A stretch of DNA of 64,000 nt, taken from assembly GCA_028278245.1 (NCBI GenBank), contig JANQEQ010000148.1, positions 182,151-246,150 of the forward strand, read 5' to 3'. The notes beneath the pieces are model-generated. The model ran no database searches. It was not told where the DNA came from and saw only the letters and a program-made list of their open reading frames with translations. Below, piece by piece: positions 18,987 through 28,909 of this stretch. The position numbers and the translations under genes were made by a program. The number at the start of each line of letters is the position of its first letter. Within the stretch, counting starts at the first letter, position 1. This DNA comes from Phycisphaerales bacterium. GTDB lineage: Bacteria; Planctomycetota; Phycisphaerae; Phycisphaerales; SM1A02.

Positions 18987-21446
18987 ATGGACACGAATTC
19001 CTCACCACCCGAACCAGATTCGCAACCCGACGATCAGGTCGATTCACTGGTTGAGGAGTATTTCAATCGCAGGCAGGTGGAAGAGGGACTGACGGCCGAG
19101 TCATTCGTCGCCGAGCACCCTGAACAGGCAGAAAAGCTTCGATCCATCATGGAGGGTTTGGCTCTCCTGAGCGAGATCGGCGTTGATAGAGTTGAGCATG
19201 GTGGAGGATCAGAAACTTCCGAATCTGATCTTCCCATGATAGAAGGTTACGAATTAATCGAGGAACTCGGCCGTGGTGGTATGGGTGTTGTCTACAAGGC
19301 GACGCAACTCTCCACCAAGCGAGTGGTTGCTCTGAAGGTAATGCTTGCCGGTCCCTTTGCCTCATCCTCGGCTCGACGACGATTCGAGCGCGAGATCGAA
19401 CTGGCAGCGCGTCTGCAACATTCCAACATTGTTCGCGTTCTTGAGGGTGGTCGAGTCAAACATCAGCAGTATTACTCGATGGACTATGTGGATGGCATCT
19501 CGCTTGATCTGTACATGTCCACGGTGCAACCCGATGTTCAGACCGTGTTGCGAATCTTCCGCGGAGTATGCGATGCTGTTGAATACGCACATGAACAAGG
19601 CGTGATTCATCGAGATCTGAAACCGACCAACATACTTATCAATGATGAAGGTGAACCACATATCCTCGACTTCGGTTTGGCCAAAGCAGTCGAGCAGACA
19701 GATGTAGAGGACTCGCTGGTTACTCGCCTCTCCAGTCCAGGTCAGGTTTTAGGAACGCTCCCATACCTTTCACCCGAGCAAGCGGCCGGTGAAATCAGCG
19801 AGATCGACACGAGGACAGATATCTATGCACTGGGCGTGATGCTCTATGAAGCTCTGACCGGTTCACTACCATACGACACGAAAGGTCGTCTTTCAGAGAT
19901 AATTCAACGTATCACCGAGCTACCTCCACAGCGTCCTTCATCGCAAACAGACCGTGTTGACAGCGAGTTGGAGACAGTCATTCTAAAGGCGCTGGAGAAA
20001 GAGAAACCTCGCCGTTATCAGTCCGTGAGAGAATTACGTGAGGATCTACGTCGTTATCTTGAAAGCGAACCTATCCTCGCTCGACCCCCGAGCAGTCTGT
20101 ATGTTCTTCGCAAGAGAATTCGAAAACACCCGACCGTTGCAATTATCTCGCTGGTTCTCGTTGTGATTCTTACATTGATATCTATCACTCTGTGGTCGCA
20201 ACATCGTACTGCGCAGCGCAGGTTAACTTACGCAAGGGAGAACGCGGTATTCCTTCTCTGGGGTATTGAGAGCCACAACAATGAAACGGGCTGGGATTAC
20301 TCTAATGCACAATCACTGCACAAACAATTCCCATCCCTACCCGAAACTCAGCTTGTATACGCGCAAGGTCTGTATCACGGCAAGGAACCCTCCCAAGCCA
20401 TTCTTCATCTCGGACGATTCCTGGAGGATCCCCGAGGACTGATTTGGCCAAATCGATTGCTTCTCTCCGAAATCTATCACGCCACGGGTGATACCAACCG
20501 CGCTGATGAACTACGTCAGCTTGCTCAGCGGGACGCGCCTGATACAGCCGACGCGTGGTTCCTGCGATCAATGGCTACGCTGGACTTACAATATGCTCTC
20601 GAATGTGTGAACGAAGCAGTTCGACATGATCCGCAGCACGCGCTGGCTTTGCGTCGCATGGCCTACCTCTATCAACTTACTGACGATCTTGATGCTTCCA
20701 TGGACGCGGTGAATCAATGCCTGGCTTTGAGGAATAGCGACGCCTTTCTCCTCAGATTCAAGACAGGCATTCACGTGGCCCAAAAGCAATATGACCAAGC
20801 AATCGAGTTATGCTCGATGAATATCCGAGACGGAATTGACATCCCATATCAATATCTCACACGTGGTCATATATACCGCCACCTCGGGGAATATGAGCGT
20901 GCAATGGAAGACTATGACCGGTATCAGGAAGCAGGTCGGGATCGTACCACCGATCCATGGAATATGTATCACCGCCATACGCCGTTGTGGATTCTCGGCC
21001 GCGTGGAAGAAGCAATGGATGAATGTCTCGTCCTTCGTCAATTGATCGGTGAGCCATCCTATGCTGATGCCCGTCACTTCCTCATGCTTCGGCAACATGG
21101 GCGAATGCAGGGGGCACAGGAAGTTCTTGCCGTAGCGATTCAAGACAACACAGATCTCTGGCTTGACCGGATCCTTCGCTGCCTGGCGGGTGAAATCGAA
21201 TCGGAACAACTCCTGGCCGAAGCCCAGTCCAGCAGTAATCCGGAGAGGCTCTGCGAAGCTCTCTATTACGCCGGGGAGGTGTGCCTGCTGTCGAACCGCA
21301 GAACCCAGGCTCACAGATTCTTTGTTGAATGTGTAGCTACCGGCGTCGAATATGATCCCGATGTCTTCCCGCCGTTGCCGATGAACGAGTACGAATTGGC
21401 TAAATGGCGCCTGGAGACGCTTTTCGCGGATTCCTCCACACCCTGA
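18987..21446 (+). CDS. Transmembrane serine/threonine protein kinase with TPR repeats
   Basis: An 819-residue eukaryotic-type kinase. Kinase domain about 87-350: Gly loop GRGGMGVVYKA, VALKVM with the ATP-binding Lys, catalytic HRDLKPTNIL, DFGLAK with the Mg-binding Asp, and LGTLPYLSPEQAAG as activation/APE-like segment. A basic stretch and one membrane helix (VAIISLVLVVILTLISITLW) lie near 385-405. The rest is helical repeats of the TPR type, where ligands or partner proteins could bind. It is divergent from the ECF sigma-factor gene, which it may control. Confidence 0.95.
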   Translation: MDTNSSPPEPDSQPDDQVDSLVEEYFNRRQVEEGLTAESFVAEHPEQAEKLRSIMEGLALLSEIGVDRVEHGGGSETSESDLPMIEGYELIEELGRGGMGVVYKATQLSTKRVVALKVMLAGPFASSSARRRFEREIELAARLQHSNIVRVLEGGRVKHQQYYSMDYVDGISLDLYMSTVQPDVQTVLRIFRGVCDAVEYAHEQGVIHRDLKPTNILINDEGEPHILDFGLAKAVEQTDVEDSLVTRLSSPGQVLGTLPYLSPEQAAGEISEIDTRTDIYALGVMLYEALTGSLPYDTKGRLSEIIQRITELPPQRPSSQTDRVDSELETVILKALEKEKPRRYQSVRELREDLRRYLESEPILARPPSSLYVLRKRIRKHPTVAIISLVLVVILTLISITLWSQHRTAQRRLTYARENAVFLLWGIESHNNETGWDYSNAQSLHKQFPSLPETQLVYAQGLYHGKEPSQAILHLGRFLEDPRGLIWPNRLLLSEIYHATGDTNRADELRQLAQRDAPDTADAWFLRSMATLDLQYALECVNEAVRHDPQHALALRRMAYLYQLTDDLDASMDAVNQCLALRNSDAFLLRFKTGIHVAQKQYDQAIELCSMNIRDGIDIPYQYLTRGHIYRHLGEYERAMEDYDRYQEAGRDRTTDPWNMYHRHTPLWILGRVEEAMDECLVLRQLIGEPSYADARHFLMLRQHGRMQGAQEVLAVAIQDNTDLWLDRILRCLAGEIESEQLLAEAQSSSNPERLCEALYYAGEVCLLSNRRTQAHRFFVECVATGVEYDPDVFPPLPMNEYELAKWRLETLFADSSTP

Positions 21447-21623
21447 AAAAACTGAAAAAAGCGCGTTGTCTGATCGTGCAATTGTCGTCCCTTTCCTTGG
21501 CGATTAATTATGCCCGCCGTTTCACACAGGCGACCTCGCGGATGATTGTCCTATCAATCTCGATAACATTTTCATCCCTTGGGCACCATGTATTCATCAG
21601 ATGATCTTGGGAAAGGAAAAATT

Positions 21624-23789
21624 ATGCGACCTCTCATGCTCATTCAAACTCTAGTTTGTGTACTGACATTGTGCGTTAATTTACTTCAAGCTGATGTGAT
21701 CAACGAGTACGCCAAGCTCCTGGCCAGCGATGGAGCTGCGGAGGATCAATTCGCACAGGCAGTATCGGTCTCAGGAGAAACGGCCGTAATCGGATCGCCG
21801 TATGACGACGATTTCGGACGCTGGTCCGGTTCGGCGTACGTGTTCCAGAAGAACGGCTCGAACTGGGTGCAAGTGACCAAGCTGCTGCCCAGCGACGGTG
21901 ATTCAGGTGACTATTTCGGACTTTCCGTTTCCATCTCAGGTAACGCTATCGTGGTTGGGGCGCCCAAGGACGGGGATAATGGCAACGATTCCGGTTCGGC
22001 CTATGTATTCGAAAAGAACGGCTCCGAATGGGTGGAGGTGGCTAAGTTGCTGGCCAATGATGGTGCGGAACTTGACGCCTTCGGCCACTCCGTATCCATA
22101 TCCGGCGACACGGTCGTGGTCGGAGCGAAGGGTGACGATGACAACGGCAGCCGATCTGGTTCGGCGTACGTATTTCAAAAAAGTGGTTCTTACTGGGCGC
22201 TGAAGGCCAAGCTTTTGGCGTTAGGCGGCGCAGAAGATGACTTCCTCGGGCGCTCAGTCTCGATATCCGGAAATACAGCCGTAGTCGGAGCGAACGGTGA
22301 TGATGACAACGGCACTGATTCCGGTTCGGTTTTTGTATTTGTAGAGCCAGCTGGTGGTTGGTCCGGGATACTCTATGAGAACGCAGTGCTGTTACCCAAC
22401 GGCGGTGCAGCATATGACTGTTTTGGTACCTCTGTCTCCATCTCCGGAGACACTGTCGTGGCTGGAGCAAACCTTGACGATGACAACGGCCATGAATCGG
22501 GATCAGCGTTCGTATTTGAAAAACCAGTAGGTGGCTGGTCCGGGGTGCTCAATGAAGACGCCAAGCTGCTGGACAGCGGCGGCGCGGCGGTAGACTACTT
22601 CGGCGCATCTGTTTCCATCTTCGGTGACAAAGTCGTGGTCGGAGCGTACAGAGATGATCACGGCTTCGCTAGCGATGCCGGCACCGCATTTGTTTACGCC
22701 AAACCCCCCGAAGGTTGGTCCGGAATCCTCTACGAAGATGTTATCCTGCTGGCAAGCGACAGCGCTGGATATGATAACTTCGGTCGGTCCGTATCCATTT
22801 CCAATGATACGGTCGTAGTCGGGGCACCTCGCGATAATGACAATGGAAGCGATTCCGGTTCTGCGTATGTGTTTGAGGTAATAATTCTTCCTCCCTCCGG
22901 TGCGTGTTGTTTTGTTGATGGTACGTGTATGGATCTATTGGAAGAAGATTGCGTTGTCGCTTGCGGGAACTGGCACGGTTTTGATACCGATTGTCTGACA
23001 TTCCCCTGTCCGGATCCGTATATTTGGACCGAGAAATTCGATACCTATGACACAATGACACCGTTGCCTGATCAGAGTGATTGGGAGGCGTGGGAAAATA
23101 ATCCTGCCTGGGGTGATTTCTATGCTTCAACAGATCAAGCGCGATCGGTACCTAGTTCGGTCGAGATTGAAGGTTCCGATGACGCAGTCCACCAGTATTC
23201 CTGCTTTACAGAAGGCATCTGGGAATACAGTGCATATGTTTATGTACCTCAGGAAATGAATGATGTTTCATACTTCATCCTGCTCAATACTTACCCAGCC
23301 GAGACTGGGACACCGGAAGATTGGTCATTGCAGCTTGAGTTGGATGGAGCAACAGGTGTGATCGCCGATCATAACGGACCGGATGAACTTTCTTTGATCA
23401 ATGATGAGTGGGTGGAGATCCGTGTCACGATCGATCTTGATCTGGATGAACAGTCTGTTTTCTATGGTGGCGAGCATATGCTGACCAAGAGTTGGACGGC
23501 TGGTGTCGCACAAGGTGGTGATCTTAATATTGCGGCAGTGAATCTCTTCGCCAACGGTTCCACTTCAGTGTATTATGACGACCTGATGTTAACTGAGCCG
23601 TCGCCCTGCTTAGCTGATCTCACTGGCGATAACCTCGTCAATATCGACGACATCTTTGCTGTTCTTGGACTTTGGGGTGATTGCCCGGATCCCTGCCCGC
23701 CATATTGTGCAGGTGATCTTACCGAAGACTGCACTGTTAACATTGATGATATCTTCGCGATCCTCGGCTTGTGGGGACCGTGTGAATAA
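21624..23789 (+). CDS. Secreted FG-GAP propeller protein with six-Cys unit and C-terminal dockerin-like tail
   Basis: A 721-residue protein. MRPLMLIQTLVCVLTLCVNL is the signal peptide. About seven 50-residue FG-GAP units follow, each of the form FG-x-SVSISG-(D/N)-TVVVGA with DDDNG-like Ca sites and SGSAYVF. A single (GACC...CP) six-Cys unit lies near 425-462, then a jelly-roll-like domain (FILLNTYPAETG) and the dockerin-like tail ending GLWGPCE. The start at 21624 follows GGAAAGGAAAA; the same arrangement precedes the paralogue at 23880. No enzymatic motif is seen; calcium-dependent surface binding is inferred. Confidence 0.88.
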   Translation: MRPLMLIQTLVCVLTLCVNLLQADVINEYAKLLASDGAAEDQFAQAVSVSGETAVIGSPYDDDFGRWSGSAYVFQKNGSNWVQVTKLLPSDGDSGDYFGLSVSISGNAIVVGAPKDGDNGNDSGSAYVFEKNGSEWVEVAKLLANDGAELDAFGHSVSISGDTVVVGAKGDDDNGSRSGSAYVFQKSGSYWALKAKLLALGGAEDDFLGRSVSISGNTAVVGANGDDDNGTDSGSVFVFVEPAGGWSGILYENAVLLPNGGAAYDCFGTSVSISGDTVVAGANLDDDNGHESGSAFVFEKPVGGWSGVLNEDAKLLDSGGAAVDYFGASVSIFGDKVVVGAYRDDHGFASDAGTAFVYAKPPEGWSGILYEDVILLASDSAGYDNFGRSVSISNDTVVVGAPRDNDNGSDSGSAYVFEVIILPPSGACCFVDGTCMDLLEEDCVVACGNWHGFDTDCLTFPCPDPYIWTEKFDTYDTMTPLPDQSDWEAWENNPAWGDFYASTDQARSVPSSVEIEGSDDAVHQYSCFTEGIWEYSAYVYVPQEMNDVSYFILLNTYPAETGTPEDWSLQLELDGATGVIADHNGPDELSLINDEWVEIRVTIDLDLDEQSVFYGGEHMLTKSWTAGVAQGGDLNIAAVNLFANGSTSVYYDDLMLTEPSPCLADLTGDNLVNIDDIFAVLGLWGDCPDPCPPYCAGDLTEDCTVNIDDIFAILGLWGPCE

Positions 23790-23799
23790 ATAGAAGGAG

Positions 23800-23826
23800 C
23801 TGCCGATTCTGTTGGCAGTTTTGTTT
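23800..23826 (+). terminator. Rho-independent terminator between the tandem FG-GAP genes
   Basis: A 7-bp stem with one G-U pair (23800-23806 with 23812-23818, loop TTCTG) is followed by TTTTGTTT. It starts 11 bp after the first gene's stop codon. Confidence 0.75.
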
Positions 23827-23830
23827 GGAA

Positions 23831-23860
23831 TGGAACACCGCTCTCACGGGCGGTGTTTCA
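23831..23860 (+). promoter_or_regulatory. Hairpin just before the second FG-GAP gene
   Basis: An 11-bp stem (AACACCGC core at 23834-23841, GCGGTGTT at 23850-23857) with an 8-nt loop ends a few bases before AAGGAAAGG, the ribosome-binding region of the 23880 gene. It lacks a T-run. It may affect translation or mRNA stability. Confidence 0.45.
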
Positions 23861-23879
23861 TGCAAGGAAAGGAAAAACC

Positions 23880-25337
23880 ATGCGACATCAAATGCTCATT
23901 AGAACTTTTATTGGGGTGCTGGTCCTGTGTGCGAGCTCACTCCAGGCCGATGTTATCAACGAATACGCCAAGTTGCTTCCCAGCAACGGAGCGGCGTATG
24001 ACGAATTCGGCAAGACCGTTTCCATCTCAGGCGACACGGTTGTGGTCGGAGTGCGATATGATGACGACAGCGGTTCCTCTTCAGGTTCGGCGTACGTGTT
24101 CCGGAAGAGCGGACCGAGCTGGGTGCAGGTGGCCAAATTGCTGGCCAGCGGTGGCGCGGCGTATGACAACTTCGGCTGGTCCGTATCCATCTCCGGCGAC
24201 ATAGTCGTGGTCGGAGCGCGGAATTGCGACGGTAGTAACGGAATCGATTCCGGCTCGGCATATGTCTTCGTCAAGCCTGTTGGGGGTTGGTCCGGAACAC
24301 TCTACGAGGATGCCAAACTGGTGGCCAGCGACGGCGCGGAGGAAGACCGCTTCGGCCACTCAGTATCCGTCTCCGGTAACACGATCGTGATCGGCGCGCC
24401 CTGGGACGACGACGGCAGTACCGACGCCGGCTCGGCGTACGTGTTCCAGAAGATCGGCTCAAGCTGGGTGCAGATGGCCAAGTTACTGGCCAGCGGTGGC
24501 GCGGCGTATGATATCTTCGGCGACTCGGTTTCAATCTCTGACGAAACTGTCGTGGTCGGAGCGTACGGGGACGACGGTTATGGCGGCATCGATTCCGGCT
24601 CGGCGTACGTGTTCCAGATGCCAGCGGGCGGCTGGTCCGGAACACTCTACGAGGATGCCACACTGCTGGCCAGCGACAGTGCCGCGAATGACGAGTTCGG
24701 TTACTCGGTCTCCGTCTCTGAGGAAACCGTTGCGGTCGGAGCGGCCGAAGATGACGACAACGGTACCGATTCCGGCTCAACGTATGTGTTCCAGATGCCT
24801 GTCGGCGGCTGGTCCGGAACAGTCTACGAGGACGCCAAGCTTCTGGCCAGCGACGGTGCGGTGAGCAACTTCTTCGGCGAGTCCGTGTCCATCTCCATCG
24901 ACACTGTCGTGGTGGGAGCGATCCACAGCAACGGCTACTTCGGCTCGGCATATGCGTTCCAGATGCCAGCAGGCGGCTGGTCCGGAACACTCTACGAGGA
25001 TGTCAGACTGCTGGCCAGCGACGGCGCGGTGAGCGACCACTTCGGTCATTCCGTGTCCATCTCTGACGACATAGTTGTTGTGGGAGCGCCTGGGGACGAC
25101 GATAACGGTGCCTGGTCCGGCTCGACGTACGTGTATGAACTGAATACCTCACCCTGTCCCGCTGATCTGACCGGTGATGACCAGGTTAACATTGAGGATA
25201 TTTTCGCAGTGCTCGGTCTATGGGGCGCATGCCCGGATCCCTGTCCACCATATTGCAGTGGAGATCTCACCGAAGATTGCACTGTTAACATCGATGATAT
25301 CTTCGCGATCCTCGGCTTGTGGGGACCGTGTGAGTGA
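23880..25337 (+). CDS. Secreted FG-GAP propeller protein with dockerin-like tail (paralogue)
   Basis: A 485-residue paralogue of the preceding gene, lacking the six-Cys and jelly-roll-like parts. MRHQMLIRTFIGVLVLCASS is the signal peptide. About eight FG-GAP units (FGHSVSVSGNT, SGSAYVF, GGWSGTLYEDA) fill residues 25-425. The dockerin-like tail ends NIDDIFAILGLWGPCE. The start is set by AAGGAAAGGAAAA and the signal peptide. DNA of adjacent repeats is very similar, so repeat number may vary by recombination. Confidence 0.88.
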   Translation: MRHQMLIRTFIGVLVLCASSLQADVINEYAKLLPSNGAAYDEFGKTVSISGDTVVVGVRYDDDSGSSSGSAYVFRKSGPSWVQVAKLLASGGAAYDNFGWSVSISGDIVVVGARNCDGSNGIDSGSAYVFVKPVGGWSGTLYEDAKLVASDGAEEDRFGHSVSVSGNTIVIGAPWDDDGSTDAGSAYVFQKIGSSWVQMAKLLASGGAAYDIFGDSVSISDETVVVGAYGDDGYGGIDSGSAYVFQMPAGGWSGTLYEDATLLASDSAANDEFGYSVSVSEETVAVGAAEDDDNGTDSGSTYVFQMPVGGWSGTVYEDAKLLASDGAVSNFFGESVSISIDTVVVGAIHSNGYFGSAYAFQMPAGGWSGTLYEDVRLLASDGAVSDHFGHSVSISDDIVVVGAPGDDDNGAWSGSTYVYELNTSPCPADLTGDDQVNIEDIFAVLGLWGACPDPCPPYCSGDLTEDCTVNIDDIFAILGLWGPCE

Positions 25338-25364
25338 GCAACCTGGATATTGGATATGTCCTTC

Positions 25365-25397
25365 AACGGTTCCACCCATGTGGTGGGGCCGTTTTCT
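25365..25397 (+). terminator. Rho-independent terminator after the second FG-GAP gene
   Basis: AACGG-TT-CCACC pairs with GGTGG-GG-CCGTT (two G-U pairs, short loop), spanning 25365-25393, and is followed by a TTTTCTCC run. Confidence 0.75.
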
Positions 25398-25496
25398 CCT
25401 ATATTGGGTACTTATATTCTCAAGGAGATACAAATTTCATATATCTACTAGATAACATGAATGAGTAGGTGGATGCAATTCATTCAATTGTAGAAT

Positions 25497-26729
25497 TCAG
25501 GATTCACTGAGGGGGAAGCTATGCTCATCCTCTGAGTCTGCTGGATTTCCTTCCCCGTCTAATGCCCAGAAGAGATCATTTGCCGGTTCACCTCCGGCAG
25601 CCCAGTCAAACCCACGCCTCATATACTGAGGATTGTAAATCCGTTTCAGTAAAGAATCGCAAGCAGCATGGGTGGCCGGTGTGGGGAATTCGTCCTGCGT
25701 CCACTCATCAATGCAGCGAGCGAGGTCTTCGATATTGCCATGTTTGAATAGGGAACCATTCCAGCCATCTACAATAATTTCCGATTCCGGCCCTTGGTTA
25801 TAGTGATCATCATGAGCAATCACCGGTGTGCCGTACGCCATGCTGTGTATCGCAGTGAGTCCAATCATGCCTGGTGCAACGGTGGCGTTTGATGAAGCGA
25901 TCAATCCTGCGAGGATCTCCTCGTCATAGCACGAACCGTAGAAATGTACAGGTAGACCATATTCATTTGCTTGTTTTTCGAGCGGCTCTCTTTCCGATCC
26001 ATCTCCCACAAGCAGGAGGTTCACATGCTTTCCCCTTTGCTGGAGCATGTGCAGCGCATCGAGCGCGAGATCCAGTCGTCGTCTACGCATTATTCGACCT
26101 GTACAAATTATCTGTGGGCGTTCGGGGTGTTCAAATAACTCTGCTCGGATTTGACGAAGTCTTTCGTGCGTAAGAGTTTCCCGTATCTGTTTTTGCTTGT
26201 CATATTCAAGACTGTTGTAAACGACGAAAAGACGATTCGGGTTGTATCCCTGACGGATCCCCTCCATCTTCGCCCAGTGCCCGTAGAGGCACAGTCCGTG
26301 TGCGAGATTAAGGTAGATGCGCTTAATGAGCTTTCGTACCGGACGCTCATGATGCCGCCAACCCATCGTATAGAACAGTACGCGTTTCCCCAGTAAGCGA
26401 GCGAGCGGGGCAGAGATCCATGTACTGATAAGGTGATAATCAGCATGATAGATAATCACATCAACATGGCGTCGGAATGCAAGACCAATTGCACCGCGTT
26501 GCCAGGCCCAGGGACGACGGAAATTGTAACGCGGTATGTGGATGAACGGAGCATCATCCGGGATCGGCCAGGTCTTGATGTTTCCACTTCGTTTGTCAGT
26601 CAATGCGCCAGCAAGAACGTAATCGTGGCATGGACTCTGCAGTAATTCCCGCATCACTGGTCCACGATAATGTGGGAAAAAATCCAGGAACATGACGACT
26701 CGTTTTCGCTGTTGCGCCTTCCGGACCAT
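25497..26729 (-). CDS. Glycosyltransferase family 4-like protein
   Basis: A 410-residue GT-B glycosyltransferase. The N-terminal half has FLDFFPHYRGPVMREL and RPWAWQRG. The C-terminal nucleotide-sugar domain shows IICTGRIMRRRRLDLALDAL, VNLLLVGDGSEREPLEK, VHFYGSCYDEEI, and an E-x7-E-like end with GLTAIHSMAYGTPVIA. It would transfer a sugar to a polysaccharide, lipid or protein acceptor at the cytoplasmic face. ATG at 26729 is chosen because residues upstream of it lack family similarity; no clear ribosome site is seen. A gene-poor region lies upstream. Confidence 0.88.
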   Translation of the reverse strand: MVRKAQQRKRVVMFLDFFPHYRGPVMRELLQSPCHDYVLAGALTDKRSGNIKTWPIPDDAPFIHIPRYNFRRPWAWQRGAIGLAFRRHVDVIIYHADYHLISTWISAPLARLLGKRVLFYTMGWRHHERPVRKLIKRIYLNLAHGLCLYGHWAKMEGIRQGYNPNRLFVVYNSLEYDKQKQIRETLTHERLRQIRAELFEHPERPQIICTGRIMRRRRLDLALDALHMLQQRGKHVNLLLVGDGSEREPLEKQANEYGLPVHFYGSCYDEEILAGLIASSNATVAPGMIGLTAIHSMAYGTPVIAHDDHYNQGPESEIIVDGWNGSLFKHGNIEDLARCIDEWTQDEFPTPATHAACDSLLKRIYNPQYMRRGFDWAAGGEPANDLFWALDGEGNPADSEDEHSFPLSES

Positions 26730-27722
26730 TGCTGATATCCTCGTATTCAAACGGCTTGAACGGTGTGTCCTGGCGTGGCAAATACTGCCGTGATGTGCAG
26801 CCCGATAAAACCAGGAACGAGCACGCAAATACGTTTGTGGAAGATGTCCGTCTTTTTCTTTCTGGTCATTCCGGGATCCCGTGTCGTTCCTTGACTGTAG
26901 GATCGGCAATCTGCGGGGATAATTGAAACACTAACAACGTAAACTCGGGGGCAATACTAGCCGTCCCCACTTCCGGTCGCAACCGGTAGGGGCTTGATCA
27001 TACTGGGTACGGCATCAAGACGCGTAACTACTTCCCTTCAAGGATTCCGCTGCCTGTTCAATCTCCAATCAAAACTCATAATCCATGTCAACCAATCAAT
27101 TGCGATAACCGGCGTTACGCTGAGGAACAAGAGATACTGCCGATTATCAAATACAAAAGCATTAGGACAGATATTTCGTTGCAATACGCGAAGTTATTCG
27201 AATACTCGTTGATATAGTCAGATTTCAATTGACAATTAGGTGCTTGCAATCGTGTATATCTGCAATCTGCCAGACTTTCGATTTCGACTGAAATTGAAAC
27301 AAGTCAATCCCATGCATAGAAACGGTGATTACATTGAACGGATCTACATCAAAATGTATGTATTGTGATTGAAGGCGGTAATAGATGGTTTGCATGAGAG
27401 TACCGAGAGTGAAAGGGTATATACTCATATTGCATCGGGCAAGTGAAATCTCATAGGAATCATACTGCCTGGTCTGTTGAAACCAGGATCTGAAGCATTC
27501 TGATGACCGATAACGATGCACCAGCCACCGTCAGATCTTGGAACCATTCATATACAGCGTTGGATTTGAATTGGACTGACGTTCTCCAATATTCATGATG
27601 AACCAATTTCTTGACGCTCTTACTTCGAATCCTTACTCTATTTGGCCGATAGGATTTGGTCGATAGTCGGATGGATAGACTGCCACAGGATGGGGGGTAT
27701 TCACTGCTTGGAGAATTGTGAA
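26730..27722. other. About 1-kb gene-poor region
   Basis: It lies between the glycosyltransferase start and the oxidoreductase at 27723. Short open frames on both strands (for example 26994-27212 plus, 27225-27521 minus) have no recognisable motif and AT-rich composition. A hairpin with CCCC/GGGG outer (26965-26968, 26989-26992) and CCGGT/ACCGG inner arms lies at 26965-26992. No transposase or terminal repeats were seen; a decayed gene or an unlisted RNA is possible. Confidence 0.4.
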
Positions 27723-28784
27723 ATGAGCGTCAAAGTTGCAATCTGCGGATCTGGAGCGATAGCCCAATCTAAACACATCCCGTCCTGGCAACGTGAGAAG
27801 AATTCTCAGCTAGTTGCGTTGTGTGATATCAACCAAGACGCCGCCGAAGCTGCCGCGAAGAAGTTCGGCATTCCGAAAGCCTATAGTGACTTCGGGGAGT
27901 TACTCGCGATAGAGAAGCCGGACATCGTGGATATTTGTACTCCCCCGAAAACGCACGTCTTTGTCTCTAAACAAGCCATGGAGGGGGGGGCAAATGTCAT
28001 GATTGAAAAGCCAATGGCGATGACTCTGGAGGAATGCTCCGAAATCGTCGAGACATCTAAAAGATGCGGGAAGGAGGTTGCACTGTCTCACACAGATCTC
28101 TTTTATGACGCTGTCCAGCGGGGTCGTAAGCTCGTGAGCCAGGGAGCAATCGGTGAATTCACGGGTATGAGGATCTTTGTCATGACTCACCGTGACTATA
28201 TCACTTCTGTACCTGATCACTGGTGTCATAAACTCCCGGGAGGCGTGATCGGTGAAACAGGACCACACATTGTCTACCTGACAATGGCATTCATCGACAA
28301 CATCCAAAAGGTTGATGTCACAGCACATAAGCTCATCGATTCGTATACCTGGTCCCCATTTGAGGATTACCGCATTATTTTGAGCAACGGACGATTGACC
28401 AGTTCATGCGTACTGACCTACGGCAGTAATCAATGGGGGATCACGATTGATCTTTTCGGGAGCGAGGGTATGCTCAAACTCGACCTGGAAACGCAAACAG
28501 TTATCAAGTACACCCGCCCATCACTCAAGGCAAAAACGGCGGGGATCTCAGCGGTATCAGAGGGATGTCAACTTCTCTGGGGTGCGCTCTCATCGGGTTT
28601 GCGGTACAGCCTGGGGAAAATCCCCAGCACAACGGATTTGCTGGCACGTGAGTTCGTTGACTGCGTCATGAAGGGCGAAAAATCACCAGTCCCCGCTGAA
28701 GATGGAATGGAATGTGTTCGTATCCTGAAAGTCATCAGTGATCAGGTCTATGATAAATATGGTGATCCACTGAGTGACAAGTGA
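27723..28784 (+). CDS. Cytoplasmic Gfo/Idh/MocA family oxidoreductase
   Basis: A 353-residue oxidoreductase without a Tat signal, unlike the two at 5103 and 9405. Rossmann motif VAICGSGAIAQSKHI, the DICTPPKTH segment, MIEKPMAMTLEE, and GGVIGETGPHIVYL (His near the active site) identify the family. WbpB/MviM-type members act on nucleotide sugars for surface polysaccharides; the nearby glycosyltransferase is consistent. ATG at 27723 has GGAG 9 nt upstream and is preferred over a TTG at 27642. Codons near residue 88 contain a G8 run (27983-27990). Confidence 0.93.
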   Translation: MSVKVAICGSGAIAQSKHIPSWQREKNSQLVALCDINQDAAEAAAKKFGIPKAYSDFGELLAIEKPDIVDICTPPKTHVFVSKQAMEGGANVMIEKPMAMTLEECSEIVETSKRCGKEVALSHTDLFYDAVQRGRKLVSQGAIGEFTGMRIFVMTHRDYITSVPDHWCHKLPGGVIGETGPHIVYLTMAFIDNIQKVDVTAHKLIDSYTWSPFEDYRIILSNGRLTSSCVLTYGSNQWGITIDLFGSEGMLKLDLETQTVIKYTRPSLKAKTAGISAVSEGCQLLWGALSSGLRYSLGKIPSTTDLLAREFVDCVMKGEKSPVPAEDGMECVRILKVISDQVYDKYGDPLSDK

Positions 28785-28909
28785 GTGGCGAATCCGTGTG
28801 GAAAAGGCAATGATCTATATCAGACAGGAAATGATCTAGATAGGTGTTTATTTGTATCATTGCCGTGGTATCTGTGTTGACCTCTGGCGTGCCTATGACC
28901 AAATACCAT

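Noticed and set aside
23831..23860. Hairpin as terminator of the first FG-GAP gene
   Set aside because: No T-run follows; the better terminator is at 23800-23826, so it is listed as a leader hairpin.
24271..24990. Arg/Ser-rich minus-strand frame in the second FG-GAP gene
   Set aside because: Mirrors the repeat of the sense gene; no ribosome site.
27225..27521. 98-codon open frame on the minus strand in the gene-poor region
   Set aside because: AT-rich codons and no motif; could be a remnant but not supported.
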